A stretch of DNA of 64,000 bases from Nocardia sp. SYP-A9097 (GTDB taxonomy: Bacteria; Actinomycetota; Actinomycetes; Mycobacteriales; Mycobacteriaceae). The position numbers and the translations under genes were made by a program. The notes beneath the pieces are model-generated. The model was not told the DNA's origin. It ran no database searches and saw nothing but the letters and a program-made list of their open reading frames with translations. The DNA is taken from NCBI RefSeq assembly GCF_009649815.1, contig NZ_WJIC01000020.1:1-64000 (forward strand), given 5' to 3'. Below are positions 25,553 through 34,780 of this stretch, one piece after another (the stretch's first letter is position 1; every line of letters begins with the position of its first letter).

Positions 25553-26773
25553 ATGAGCGCCACATTCGACTTCATATCCCTCGACCGCGATCGGCTGCAC
25601 ATCGCGATGGTGGTGCCACCGTACTTCGATATCCCGCCGCGGGCGTACGGCGGAGTCGAGGCCGTTGTCGCCGATCTGGTGGACGCCCTGGTGGCGCGCG
25701 GGCACCAGGTCACGCTGCTCGGCGCGGGCGTGAACGGCACGAGCGGGCGGTTGATTCCGCTGTGGGATCGGATTCAGGCCGATCGACTCGGCGACCCTTT
25801 TCCGGAGGTGGTGCACGCCTTGAAGGTTCGGCGCGCACTGGAGCGACTGACCGGTTTGGATGTGGTGCACGATCACACCTTCGCGGGTGCGTTGAATACC
25901 CCGGTGTACCGCGATCTGGGTCTGCCGACGGTGGTGACGGTGCACGGCCCGGTGGATGGCGATCCGTACCTGTACTACAGCGAGCTCGGCGAGGAGGCGC
26001 ATCTGGTCGCCATCAGCGACCGGCAGCGTGAGCTCGCACCGGATCTGAATTGGGTTGGCCGCGTCCACAATGCGCTGTGTGTCGACGATTGGCCCTTCCG
26101 TGTGGAGAAGGACGACTACGCTTTGTTCCTGGGCCGGTTCACCGAGGACAAGGCGCCGCATCTGGCGTTGGAGGCAGCGCATGCCGCCGATATCCCGCTG
26201 GTGCTCGCCGGGAAATGCGCCGAACCGCCCGAACTGCGGTATTTCGACAGTGCGGTAAGGCCATTGCTCACCGAGCGCGATCGCATGTTCGGTATGGCCG
26301 ACGCCGTGGCCAAACGCGAATTGCTCGCCGGGGCGCGTTGCCTGTTGTTCCCGGTGCAGTGGGAGGAACCGTTCGGCATGGTGATGATCGAGGCGATGGT
26401 GTGCGGCACCCCCGTGGTGGCGTTGCGCGGTGGCGCCGTCGCCGAGGTGATCGTGGACGGTATCACCGGGCGTATCTGCGACGATCCGGCCGAATTGGCC
26501 ACGGCCGTCAAGGAAGTGCAGACCTACGATCCGTTCGCCATGCGCGCGCATGTGGCCGAGCGTTTCGGTGCGGACACCCTGGGCCGCGGGTACGAGGAGA
26601 TCTATCGACGGGTGGTGCGCGGGTATCGGCCGCGCCGGATGGGCCGTGCCACCACCATTCACGCCTGGTCCGCCGATGCCGCGCACCAGTCTCTGCCCGT
26701 GCCGCAGCGGTCGGCGGGTACCGGGCCGGGGCGGGGTTCGGGGGCGGCCACATCATCGAAGGGGAGGGTCTGA
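25553..26773 (+). CDS. Glycosyltransferase family 4
   Basis: 406 aa cytoplasmic GT-B enzyme. The N-terminal acceptor domain begins DRLHIAMVVPPYFDIPPRAY and then GGVEAVVADLVDALVARGHQ. HDHTFAGA and VTVHGPVDGDPYLYY follow, and the donor site has the GT4 E-x7-E-like segment EEPFGMVMIEAMVCGTPVVA followed by GGAVAEVI. AAAGGA lies 6 nt before ATG 25553. The last 40 residues are low-complexity. The gene overlaps or abuts the debranching-like gene (stop TGA followed directly by GTG), so the two form a unit. Related pairs occur in Nocardia and Mycobacterium outside siderophore loci; involvement in the siderophore is not shown. The donor sugar cannot be read. Confidence 0.88.
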   Translation: MSATFDFISLDRDRLHIAMVVPPYFDIPPRAYGGVEAVVADLVDALVARGHQVTLLGAGVNGTSGRLIPLWDRIQADRLGDPFPEVVHALKVRRALERLTGLDVVHDHTFAGALNTPVYRDLGLPTVVTVHGPVDGDPYLYYSELGEEAHLVAISDRQRELAPDLNWVGRVHNALCVDDWPFRVEKDDYALFLGRFTEDKAPHLALEAAHAADIPLVLAGKCAEPPELRYFDSAVRPLLTERDRMFGMADAVAKRELLAGARCLLFPVQWEEPFGMVMIEAMVCGTPVVALRGGAVAEVIVDGITGRICDDPAELATAVKEVQTYDPFAMRAHVAERFGADTLGRGYEEIYRRVVRGYRPRRMGRATTIHAWSADAAHQSLPVPQRSAGTGPGRGSGAATSSKGRV

Positions 26774-28900
26774 GTGAACGAAGAGGTTCCGAGCGTGATC
26801 AATGGTGGTGAGCCGTCCGCGCTGGGCGGTACCGGTGGGGCGGTGACGCTGGTGGAGGGCAGTACGTTCTGTCTGTCGGATCGGATCGGCGATGTGGAGC
26901 CGGGGACCCCGTACGGACTGTTCTACCGCGACGCGCGGGTGCTGTCCCGATGGGAGTTGCGCCTGGACGGGCAGCGGCCGGAGCCGCTGTCGGTATTGAG
27001 TCCGGAGGCGTTCACCGCCCGGTTCATACTGCGCCGGCCTCCCCGGGCCGGCGCGGCGGACAGCACGGTTCTCATTGTGCGAGAACGATTGATAGCGGAT
27101 GGGCTGCGCGAGACCATCACGGTGGAGAATATGGGCAGCGAAACCACCGCCGTGGATCTGCAATTGCTGATCGACGCGGATTTCGTGGATCTGTTCGCGG
27201 TGAAGGAGGGCCGCACCGCCAGTGCGCGCGCGGAGATTCTGGCGGCCGATCAGGAGTTACTACTAATCGACCGCTCCGATCGCTCCCGGGGTTTGTCGGT
27301 GTCGTCCTCGGAAGTGCCCGTGGTGCTGCCGGGTTCGCTGGCCTGGCGCGCGGTGGTGCCGGCCGGGGGTAGTTGGCAGACCGAGGTATTGGCCCAGCCG
27401 ACCTTGGGGAGCCAGCCCATTCATACCCCGCTGTACCCCGGCGAGCATTTCGAATCCAGTGAGCCGAGCCGCAAGATCGCGGCCTGGCGGGATACGGCGG
27501 CCGATATCACCGCCACCGATCCGCAGCTGGCATTGGTGTTGGCGCGCACCGAAAGTGATCTGGGCGCATTGCAGATCCATGACGAGAGTCGTGGCGGCCG
27601 CCCGTTCGTGGCCGCCGGTGCGCCCTGGTTCATGACGCTGTTCGGACGCGATTCACTACTCACCGCGTGGATGGCGCTGCCGCTGGATGTGGGTCTCGCG
27701 GTCGGCACCATGCAGCAGCTGGCGGAGATGCAAGGACAGCGGGAGGACCCCATGACCGAGGAGGAGCCCGGCCGGATCATGCATGAGATGCGGCGCGGTC
27801 CGGCCTCCGGGGCGGTACTGGGTGGTGAGACGTATTACGGCACCATCGACGCCACACCGCTTTTCGTCATGCTGCTGGGGCAGGCGCGGCGCTGGGGTGC
27901 GGATACCGAGGCGGTGCGGGCGCTGCTGCCCGCCGCCGATGCGGCGCTGGCCTGGATCGCGGATTACGGCGATCGCGATGGGGACGGGTTCGTGGAGTAT
28001 CAGCGGGCCACCGATCGCGGGCTGATCAATCAGGGCTGGAAGGACAGTTTCGACGGTATCAATGATGCGATCGGGCATCTGCCGGAGCCGCCGGTGGCAC
28101 TCTGCGAGGTGCAGGGGTACGTGTATGCCGCGCTGCTGGCGCGCGCCGATCTGGCCGATGAGTTCGGGGACGGGACCACGGCGGAGCAGCTGCGGGATCG
28201 GGCCGCCGAACTACGCACCAAATTCGCCGAAGCCTTCTGGCTGCCCGAAAAGGGTTGGTTCGCTGTCGCTTTGGACGGCGGCAAACGAAAACTGGACGCA
28301 CTCACCAGCAATATCGGACATTGCCTGTGGTCGGGGATCGTCTCGGACGAGCATGCGGCGGAGGTGATCACCAAGCTCTCCTCGCCGGATATGGATACCG
28401 GATTCGGTTTGCGCACACTCTCTTCCAGCATGGGCGCGTTCAATCCCATGAGTTACCACAATGGTTCGGTGTGGCCGCATGACACTGCGATCGGTGTCGC
28501 GGGGCTGCTGCGCTACCGGCATATTCCCGGAGCCCTCGAATTGGCCACCCGGCTCGCCGAGGGGCTGCTCGACGCGGCGGGAGCGTTCGGCGGTCGCCTG
28601 CCCGAATTGTTCTGCGGTTTCCCGCGAGCCAAGTTCGCGGCACCGGTCCCCTACCCCACCTCCTGCTCGCCGCAGGCGTGGGCGAGTGCGGCACCGCTGC
28701 TGCTGGTCCGGTCATTCCTGGGTTTGGATCCGGATATTCCGCGCCGCACGCTCACGGTGCTGCCCCACCTGCCCGCGCGCTGGGGGCGGGTGGAGCTCAC
28801 CGATCTGCGACTCGGTGGCGCGGTCATCGATCTCGTGGTGGAGGGTGACCGCGTCACCGCCTCCAACCTCCCCGAGGATTGGCGGCTGATCACGCACTGA
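26774..28900 (+). CDS. Glycogen-debranching-like amylo-alpha-1,6-glucosidase family protein
   Basis: 708 aa. The N-terminal beta-rich domain (about residues 20-260) matches the bacterial glycogen-debranching N-terminal type: STFCLSDRIGDVEPGTPYGL, FYRDARVLSRWELRLDG. The C-terminal (alpha/alpha)6 glucoamylase-like domain has GAPWFMTLFGRDSLLTAWMA, GDRDGDGFVEYQ, NQGWKDSFDGI and MSYHNGSVWPHDTAI. Acidic residues in GRD, QGWKDS and the WPHD region are candidate catalytic groups. GTG 26774 directly follows the GT4 stop, with GGGGAGGG at 5-7 nt. The predicted role is trimming or remodelling of an alpha-glucan or a glycosylated metabolite; the substrate is unknown. It converges with the exporter genes, leaving 4 nt between stops. 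Confidence 0.88.
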   Translation: MNEEVPSVINGGEPSALGGTGGAVTLVEGSTFCLSDRIGDVEPGTPYGLFYRDARVLSRWELRLDGQRPEPLSVLSPEAFTARFILRRPPRAGAADSTVLIVRERLIADGLRETITVENMGSETTAVDLQLLIDADFVDLFAVKEGRTASARAEILAADQELLLIDRSDRSRGLSVSSSEVPVVLPGSLAWRAVVPAGGSWQTEVLAQPTLGSQPIHTPLYPGEHFESSEPSRKIAAWRDTAADITATDPQLALVLARTESDLGALQIHDESRGGRPFVAAGAPWFMTLFGRDSLLTAWMALPLDVGLAVGTMQQLAEMQGQREDPMTEEEPGRIMHEMRRGPASGAVLGGETYYGTIDATPLFVMLLGQARRWGADTEAVRALLPAADAALAWIADYGDRDGDGFVEYQRATDRGLINQGWKDSFDGINDAIGHLPEPPVALCEVQGYVYAALLARADLADEFGDGTTAEQLRDRAAELRTKFAEAFWLPEKGWFAVALDGGKRKLDALTSNIGHCLWSGIVSDEHAAEVITKLSSPDMDTGFGLRTLSSSMGAFNPMSYHNGSVWPHDTAIGVAGLLRYRHIPGALELATRLAEGLLDAAGAFGGRLPELFCGFPRAKFAAPVPYPTSCSPQAWASAAPLLLVRSFLGLDPDIPRRTLTVLPHLPARWGRVELTDLRLGGAVIDLVVEGDRVTASNLPEDWRLITH

Positions 28901-28904
28901 CGGT

Positions 28905-29738
28905 TCAGCTTTCGGCCGCCGCACGATAACCGCGCACGGCCAGGACACCGAAGACGGCGGCGAGTCCGAGCGACCATGCCGCCGTCTGCAGCAGTGGGGT
29001 GGCGACCGGGCCGCCGAGGATGAGGCCGCGCATGGCTTCGATGGCGCAGCTCATGGGCTGGGCGCGGACTACCGGCTGGATGAGGTCCGGGTAGTTGTCC
29101 AGGGGGACGAAGCCCGAATTGAAGAACATGCCGATCAGCACCACTATGGCCGCGAGTTGCACCACCTTGTCGCCGATTCGGCTGACGCCCACCAGGATTA
29201 CCGCCGGGGTGAATCCCGCGATGAGCAGGACCGGGACGGCCAGGACGCCGAAGAATCCCGGCCAGCCCTGCTGAAAGCGCAGGCCCAGCAGCATTCCGAT
29301 CAGCACCACCACGAGGGTGACCACGGCCGCGCGCACGCATTCGGCGAGCAGGCGCCCGAGCAGGCCGGCCGAGCGATGGATGGGCAGCACCCAGAAGCGG
29401 CGCAGCAGACCGCTCTGCCGCTCGCCGTAGAGGGACAGGCCGGTGCCCATCGCGCCGTACATGGCTCCGGCGATGGCGATCATGGGGACGAAGCCGTAGA
29501 TCGGATCGGCGTCGGAGGACAGGCCCAGGGAGCGGGTCAGCACCAGGTCGAACATGAGCAGCAGCAGGACGGGCAGCACCAGGGTGCTGGTCATTACCTC
29601 CTGCTGGCGGGACCAGCGGCGCAGCAGGCGACCGGTCTCTATCAGGAGTTGACTCGGGAGGGAGCCGGATCGCGACGGAATCATCTGCACCACAACATGT
29701 TCGGTCCGGCCGGTCGGCGTAGCCGTAATGTTCGTCAT
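28905..29738 (-). CDS. ABC-2 type exporter permease (DrrB-like), second copy
   Basis: 277 aa integral membrane protein with six hydrophobic segments: LVLPVLLLLMFDLVLTRSLG, the stretch around FVPMIAIAGAMYGAMGT, VVTLVVVLIGMLLGLRF, FFGVLAVPVLLIAGFTPAVI, VVQLAAIVVLIGMFFNSGFV, and the C-terminal WSLGLAAVFGVLAVRGY. The segment GFVPLDNYPDLIQPVVRAQP is typical of ABC2_membrane exporters. ATG 29738-29736 overlaps the upstream permease stop as ATGA, so the two likely form a heterodimer with the adjacent ATPase. In related siderophore loci such DrrABC-type systems are proposed to export the finished siderophore; here this is inferred from co-linearity with the synthases. Confidence 0.9.
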   Translation of the reverse strand: MTNITATPTGRTEHVVVQMIPSRSGSLPSQLLIETGRLLRRWSRQQEVMTSTLVLPVLLLLMFDLVLTRSLGLSSDADPIYGFVPMIAIAGAMYGAMGTGLSLYGERQSGLLRRFWVLPIHRSAGLLGRLLAECVRAAVVTLVVVLIGMLLGLRFQQGWPGFFGVLAVPVLLIAGFTPAVILVGVSRIGDKVVQLAAIVVLIGMFFNSGFVPLDNYPDLIQPVVRAQPMSCAIEAMRGLILGGPVATPLLQTAAWSLGLAAVFGVLAVRGYRAAAES

Positions 29739-30559
29739 GCTCGCCGTCCTTCCGCACGGGTGGCCAGCACCATGCCGACGATCAGCAGGCCCACGATCCA
29801 CAGTGCGGCCACACCGAGTTCGGATGGGTAGCGGCCGTCGGCGAGGCCGCGCAGGGCCGAAGTCACCTGTGAGACGGGCTGATTGCGGGCCCAGCCTTGA
29901 ATCCAGCCCGGAAAGCCTTCGGCGGGAACGAATCCGGTGGAGGTCATGATCAGCAGGAGTTGGGGCACGAAGAGCACCGTGCCGCCGAGTTCGGGATTGC
30001 GGGTGACCGTACCGAGCGCGTCCGCCGCGACGACTACGGCGGCTCCGAAGGCCAGGGCCTCCAGCACGAAGACCAATGCCGTTGCCGGATCGTTGAATCG
30101 GAAGCCGAAGGCGGTGCCCACCAGCAGCGCGCTGGTCAGGGCGGCGCAGCCGCGCAGTAGATTCGCGGACATGCGGGCGGCCACCGGCACCCACGGACGC
30201 ACCGGTAGCGAGCGCAGGCGGGTGGCCATACCGCCCGCGACCTCACGTCCGGCGCGGTCGGCGGCGAACATGGCGGTGAAGAACATGGCGTATACCGCGA
30301 CCAGCGGGAGTAGGTACTGCGCGAAGTCGATTCCGGTGGCGGACATGGATTTACGCAGCGGAATGTAGAAGCAGATGTAGATGGCGATCGGCGCGGCCAG
30401 CGCCAGCATCACATCGCCTTCGCGCAGGGCGGCGCGAATACCGCGCTCGCTCAGCGCAGACCATTGCAGCCCGGCTGGAATACGCTCCACAGCAGCTTGA
30501 TTCACACTCCGATTCGCGGCCGAATGAGAGTCGACGAGTCCGATTGCAGTCTGATTCAT
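29735..30559 (-). CDS. ABC-2 type exporter permease (DrrB-like), first copy
   Basis: 274 aa multi-pass membrane protein, paralogue of the next gene. Membrane segments start at VMLALAAPIAIYICFYIPLR; FAQYLLPLVAVYAMFFTAMF, TALVFVLEALAFGAAVVVAA and LGVAALWIVGLLIVGMVLAT follow, and the family motif TSTGFVPAEGFPGWIQGWAR is present. ATG 30559 overlaps the ATPase stop by 4 nt and its own stop overlaps the second permease, so ATPase and both permeases are translated in series. Expected to act as the membrane half of an exporter with the second permease. Confidence 0.9.
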   Translation of the reverse strand: MNQTAIGLVDSHSAANRSVNQAAVERIPAGLQWSALSERGIRAALREGDVMLALAAPIAIYICFYIPLRKSMSATGIDFAQYLLPLVAVYAMFFTAMFAADRAGREVAGGMATRLRSLPVRPWVPVAARMSANLLRGCAALTSALLVGTAFGFRFNDPATALVFVLEALAFGAAVVVAADALGTVTRNPELGGTVLFVPQLLLIMTSTGFVPAEGFPGWIQGWARNQPVSQVTSALRGLADGRYPSELGVAALWIVGLLIVGMVLATRAEGRRA

Positions 30560-31527
30560 ACCGACTCCTTCACCGGTTTCGTCAGCTCGATGAAGACCTC
30601 GTCCAAGGACGGGCGGCGCAGGGCGATATCGATCAATTCGATTCCGCCGCTGTTGATTCGGTGCAGCGCCTCGGTGAGTGTGGCGGCACCGTCGGGCGCG
30701 GGCAAGGACACCCGGTCCGCAGATTCGGCGACGGTGACCTCGCCGAGTCCGGTCAGGGCGGTGACCAGGCGGGGCACATCGGCGGCGTCCACCGGTACCA
30801 CCTCGCAGTAGCTGGAGCCCGAGCGCGCCTTGAGCTGATCGGCGGTGCCCTCGGCGATCACGGTGCCGTGGTCGACGACAATTATGTTGTCGCTCAACGC
30901 ATCCGCCTCCTCCAGGTACTGGGTGGTGAGCAGTACGGTGACACCCCGTTGCTTGAGGTCGCGCACCAGCGCCCAGAGGCTTTGGCGGCTGACCGGGTCC
31001 AGGCCGGTGGTGGGTTCGTCGAGGAAGACCACGCGCGGCGGGCGGACCAGGCCGCAGGCGATATCGATGCGTCGCCGCATACCGCCGGAGTACTGGCCGA
31101 CCCGGCGGTCCGCGGCGTCGGTGAGGGCGAACTGTTCCAGGAGTTCGTCCGCGCGTGCGTGCGCCGGTTTGCGGCGCAGGCCGAGCAGGCGGGCGAAGAG
31201 TACGAGATTCTCACGGCCGGTGAGCATTTCGTCGAGGGCGGCGTACTGTCCGGTCAACATGATGGAGGCGCGCACCTCGTTGGGCCGGCGCACCACGTCG
31301 TAACCGGCCACCATCGCCCGGCCCGCATCGGGCCGGACCAGCGTGGAAAGCACCGAGACCGTGGTGATCTTACCCGCGCCATTGGGGCCGAGCACGCCCA
31401 GCACGCTGCCCGCGGGTGCGGTGAAACTGATTCCCCGCAAGGCTTTCACCGCACCGAAGGATTTCTCCACGGACTCGACAATGATCGCGTCCCGTGGTTC
31501 GGGCACCGTGTTCTCCATTCTCGTCAT
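30556..31527 (-). CDS. ABC exporter ATPase (DrrA-like) with altered Walker A
   Basis: 323 aa ATPase of the DrrA/multidrug-export class: signature YSGGMRRRIDIA, Walker B VVFLDEPTTGLDP, switch region TQYLEEADALSD, and the DrrA-type C-terminal extension (SLDEVFIELT). The Walker A motif reads GPNGAGKITT: residue 54 is Ile (ATC, 31368-31366) where Ser/Thr is nearly invariant and coordinates Mg2+. A C-to-T change from ACC would explain it. If real, ATP hydrolysis should be impaired; a sequencing error is the alternative. It lies 43 nt after the PKS gene and overlaps the first permease by 4 nt, as the first exporter gene of the siderophore operon. Confidence 0.9.
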   Translation of the reverse strand: MTRMENTVPEPRDAIIVESVEKSFGAVKALRGISFTAPAGSVLGVLGPNGAGKITTVSVLSTLVRPDAGRAMVAGYDVVRRPNEVRASIMLTGQYAALDEMLTGRENLVLFARLLGLRRKPAHARADELLEQFALTDAADRRVGQYSGGMRRRIDIACGLVRPPRVVFLDEPTTGLDPVSRQSLWALVRDLKQRGVTVLLTTQYLEEADALSDNIIVVDHGTVIAEGTADQLKARSGSSYCEVVPVDAADVPRLVTALTGLGEVTVAESADRVSLPAPDGAATLTEALHRINSGGIELIDIALRRPSLDEVFIELTKPVKESV

Positions 31528-31570
31528 TCAGGTATTCCCCCTGCTTCCTTCGTATTTCGCCGATATTCGA

Positions 31571-34500
31571 CTAGCCGAGCAGTGCGACGACTTCGTCCAG
31601 CGAGGCCCCGCCGAGAATCGCGGTGACGGGCAGCTCGCGCTGCAGCTGGGTTTCGATGAGCTTGCGCAGGTCCAGGGCTTGCAGGGAGTCCAGGCCGAGC
31701 GCCACCAAAGGCATGGAGCCGTCGATGGGTTCGGTGTGGTCCATCCCCATGACGAAGCGCAGCGCGTCCTGAACTTGGACGGCGATGTCCTGCGGAGTCG
31801 GAGCCACCGCGGCAGGCGTGGCGCTACCGGTGGTGGTCGGCTGCGCGACCGGCCGGTCCGGCAAGTCCGCGAAGAGCGGGTCCTGGCCGTAGAGCGCGAA
31901 AATCGCTCGCAGCGTGGACCATTCGGCGGCGGCCACGAGGCTGTTGCCGGGGGCGGCGAAGCCCGCGGCGATGGCGGTCGCCGGGTCCATGGGCAGCAGT
32001 CCGATGCCGCTGATCCGGGCGAGCGCGTCGGCATTGTCGGCTCCGACCGCGTGCCACAGCCCCCACTGCACGGAGGTGACGCCGATACCGTCACGGCGGT
32101 AGCCGGTCGCGGCGGCATCCAGCATGCGGTTGACCGCGGCGTAGACGGAGTGCCCACGGCCGCCGATGGTGGCCGACAGCGAGGAGCACAGCACCACGCG
32201 CGCATCGGGGGCGAGCGGTAGATCGCGGATCATCCGATCGAGCGCGATCACCTTCGATTCGGCTGCGGCACAAACGGTTTCCGGACTCACCTCGGCCGCC
32301 GCCGCGGCGTAGTCGACGGCCGCGTGCACCAACAGACTCACGGGCGTCAGGACGAACTCGTCGCCGAGGGCGCGCACGGAGTCGTCGTCGGTCACATCGC
32401 AGGTGCGGATATCGACAATCGCTCCGAGCGAGTTCATTTCGCGCACCCGCGCTTTCGCCTCCGCCGACCCGCCGGAACGGCTGATCAGGGTGATACGCCG
32501 GGCTCCCGCGCGGGCGAAATCGGCGGCGCAATCGAGGCCGAGCGCCCCGGTACCGCCGATGATCATGACCTCGTCCAGATCCGTCGAGGTGAGAGGGCAG
32601 TCCCCGGGGGTCTCATCCAGCACCAGCCGCTTGGCATACCAAGCACCCGAGCGTGCGGCCAACTCCGGTTCACCGGCGGTATGCACCGCGCCCAGCACGA
32701 CCTTGGCGGCCTCGGCAAGCTCCTGCCCGGCGGCGAGATCCAAATGCCGGAACCCCACACCCGGGTACTCCGCTGCGAGGCAACGGAACCCCGCCTGCGC
32801 GGCGGCGTGCGCGATATCCGGCGTCTCACCGTCGAGGACTTGTTCGCCACCGGAAGTCACCAACCAGACGTCCCGCACCCCGGTGAGATCCGGCAGCCAG
32901 CCGCGACCACCGACGAACTCGGCCGAGTCACGTACCGCGGTGGCGATATCGACGGCTGCGGAGGTGGGCAGCAAGATGACCACTGTGTCGTTGACGGCAG
33001 CGGCGTCGGCGCTGGTCGCCGAAACCGGTCCGCGACGGTCGGTCGGGAAGGTTGCCGCGCTGGATATTCCGACTACGGTCGCGCCGTGCCGGGGGGCGGC
33101 CTGTTCGATCGCGGCGGCGAGGTCGGCGCGGCGGCCGGTGTGGTCGATGACCGTCAGGGTGCGCGGGGGGATCAGTTTGCGGCGGTCGAGGCGTACCCAG
33201 CGTTCGGAGAGACGCTGTGGCACAACGGTTCCGGGCATGACTGGCTCAGTGATGGGATCGGCAGGTGACCGGTCCGACTGAGCGCTCCCCTCGTCATCGC
33301 GGCGGGATTGGGGGGATTGGGGGGCCGCGACGTCGATTTCGGGTGTACCCGCCGGGGTGGGCAGGCCGGATTGTGCGGTTTGGGAGTAGTCGAAGGGGGC
33401 CCACAGCTGCTTCGGGGTGGTTTGGGTGTTGGGGAAGTCCAGGAGCGGGAGGCGCTGGATGTCGGTTGTGGTGTCGCGCAGGGAATCCCAGGGGAAGGCG
33501 GTGTCCAGGACTGCCAGCTGGGCGAGGTTCTTGGTGAATTCGGTGAGGTTGGTGGCGGTGCGGCGGGAGGTTCCGATGGTGCGGAAATCGCGGGCCGCGC
33601 CGAAGGTGGAGAGGGTGTCCTGCATGGCGACCATGAGGGCGGGGTGGTCGGCGATTTCGAGGAAGATATCGATATCGCGGGCGACGGCCTCAGCTATCGC
33701 GAGGTCGAAGCGGACGCGGTTGCGCAGGTTCCAGTACCAGTATTCGGCGGGCGGCAGGTCGGGAGTGATTGCCTCGCCGAGAGTTGAACCGATACAGGGG
33801 ATTTCGGTGGGAGCGAAGACCGGTGCGTCGAGGGTGTCGTGCAGGGCGCCTTCGAGTTCCTCGCGGAATTTGCTCACGAACGAGGTATGCGCGGGGTATT
33901 CGACGCGAATTTCCTTGGCGAATTTGCCCTGTGCGGTGAGGTTCGCGACCAGTGCGGCAACCGCCGGGCGCTCGCCGGAGACGGCCAGCACATGTGCGGA
34001 GTTCACCACGGCGAGCTCGGCCCAGCCGGAGTTGCGGGCCAGCAGGGCCTCGCATTCGTCGCGTTCGATGCCGACGACGGCCATGGCCCACCGGCCGTTC
34101 CAATCGTTCGCACGCTCGAGGGAGCCGACCATTTCGGCGCGCAGGGTGACCACGCGAATCCCGTCTGCCAGGGAGATGATGTCCGAGACGACGGCGGCGG
34201 CGATCTCGCCCTGACTGTGGCCCACGGTCAGGTGCGGCTCGACTCCGGCCGCGCGCCAGATGGCGGCCAGGCCGAGCATCTGCATGAAGAGGGCGGGCTG
34301 CACGATCTCGACGTTCTCGGTAACCGCACCGGCCTCGTCGAGCAGGTAGGTCAGCGGCGAAATACCGTGCTGCGCTCGGAAGATGGCGTCGCATTCGTCG
34401 ACGGTCGCGCGGAAAACCTGGGAATACCGGTAGTAGAGCACCCCCATCCCCGGCCGCTGACTGCCCTGTCCGGGAAAGACATAGGCAATGCGGCGCGCGG

Positions 34501-34780
34501 TGGCGGCCCGATTACCGGCGATCACGGCCGGATAGGGGCGTCCGGCGGCAATGGCTTGCAGGGCCTCCAGCAGCTGCTCGCGGTGGGTGACGGCGGCGAG
34601 CGCGCGGTAGCGGCGCGGAGCCCGGGTACGGAAAAGCATGTCCGCCACCGCATCCGGGGTCACTGTCGGCCGTTCCTCCAGGTACGCGGCCAGGGCGGCG
34701 GCCTCCCGCTGGAGTACGTCGACGGTGTCGGCGGACAGCAGGATCGGGGTGCTGCCGTCCGGAAGTCGATAGTCAGGCAT
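31571..34780 (-). CDS. Polyketide synthase AT-KR-ACP (MbtD/NbtC-like)
   Basis: 1069 aa. Acyltransferase about residues 95-400: VFPGQGSQRPGMG, active-site Ser in VGHSQGEIAAAVV, and YPAHT in the specificity region, neither the common malonyl nor methylmalonyl signature. Ketoreductase about 560-930: nucleotide fold IIGGTGALGLDCAADFARAG, catalytic Ser/Tyr in CSSLSATIGG and HSVYAAVN. ACP about 990-1060, phosphopantetheine Ser in LGLDSLQALDL. No KS, DH, ER or TE. With the stand-alone KS upstream this makes one extension module yielding a beta-hydroxy acyl chain, as for the lipid part of nocobactin/mycobactin. It overlaps the KS gene by 8 nt. Confidence 0.93.
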   Translation of the reverse strand: MPDYRLPDGSTPILLSADTVDVLQREAAALAAYLEERPTVTPDAVADMLFRTRAPRRYRALAAVTHREQLLEALQAIAAGRPYPAVIAGNRAATARRIAYVFPGQGSQRPGMGVLYYRYSQVFRATVDECDAIFRAQHGISPLTYLLDEAGAVTENVEIVQPALFMQMLGLAAIWRAAGVEPHLTVGHSQGEIAAAVVSDIISLADGIRVVTLRAEMVGSLERANDWNGRWAMAVVGIERDECEALLARNSGWAELAVVNSAHVLAVSGERPAVAALVANLTAQGKFAKEIRVEYPAHTSFVSKFREELEGALHDTLDAPVFAPTEIPCIGSTLGEAITPDLPPAEYWYWNLRNRVRFDLAIAEAVARDIDIFLEIADHPALMVAMQDTLSTFGAARDFRTIGTSRRTATNLTEFTKNLAQLAVLDTAFPWDSLRDTTTDIQRLPLLDFPNTQTTPKQLWAPFDYSQTAQSGLPTPAGTPEIDVAAPQSPQSRRDDEGSAQSDRSPADPITEPVMPGTVVPQRLSERWVRLDRRKLIPPRTLTVIDHTGRRADLAAAIEQAAPRHGATVVGISSAATFPTDRRGPVSATSADAAAVNDTVVILLPTSAAVDIATAVRDSAEFVGGRGWLPDLTGVRDVWLVTSGGEQVLDGETPDIAHAAAQAGFRCLAAEYPGVGFRHLDLAAGQELAEAAKVVLGAVHTAGEPELAARSGAWYAKRLVLDETPGDCPLTSTDLDEVMIIGGTGALGLDCAADFARAGARRITLISRSGGSAEAKARVREMNSLGAIVDIRTCDVTDDDSVRALGDEFVLTPVSLLVHAAVDYAAAAAEVSPETVCAAAESKVIALDRMIRDLPLAPDARVVLCSSLSATIGGRGHSVYAAVNRMLDAAATGYRRDGIGVTSVQWGLWHAVGADNADALARISGIGLLPMDPATAIAAGFAAPGNSLVAAAEWSTLRAIFALYGQDPLFADLPDRPVAQPTTTGSATPAAVAPTPQDIAVQVQDALRFVMGMDHTEPIDGSMPLVALGLDSLQALDLRKLIETQLQRELPVTAILGGASLDEVVALLG

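Noticed and set aside
33240..33310. A further palindrome copy in the AT-KR-ACP gene (peptide QSRRDDEGSA resembles the CRDDEGG part of element 3)
   Set aside because: Only about 7-10 nt match and no inverted arm is visible; likely chance in an AT-KR linker.
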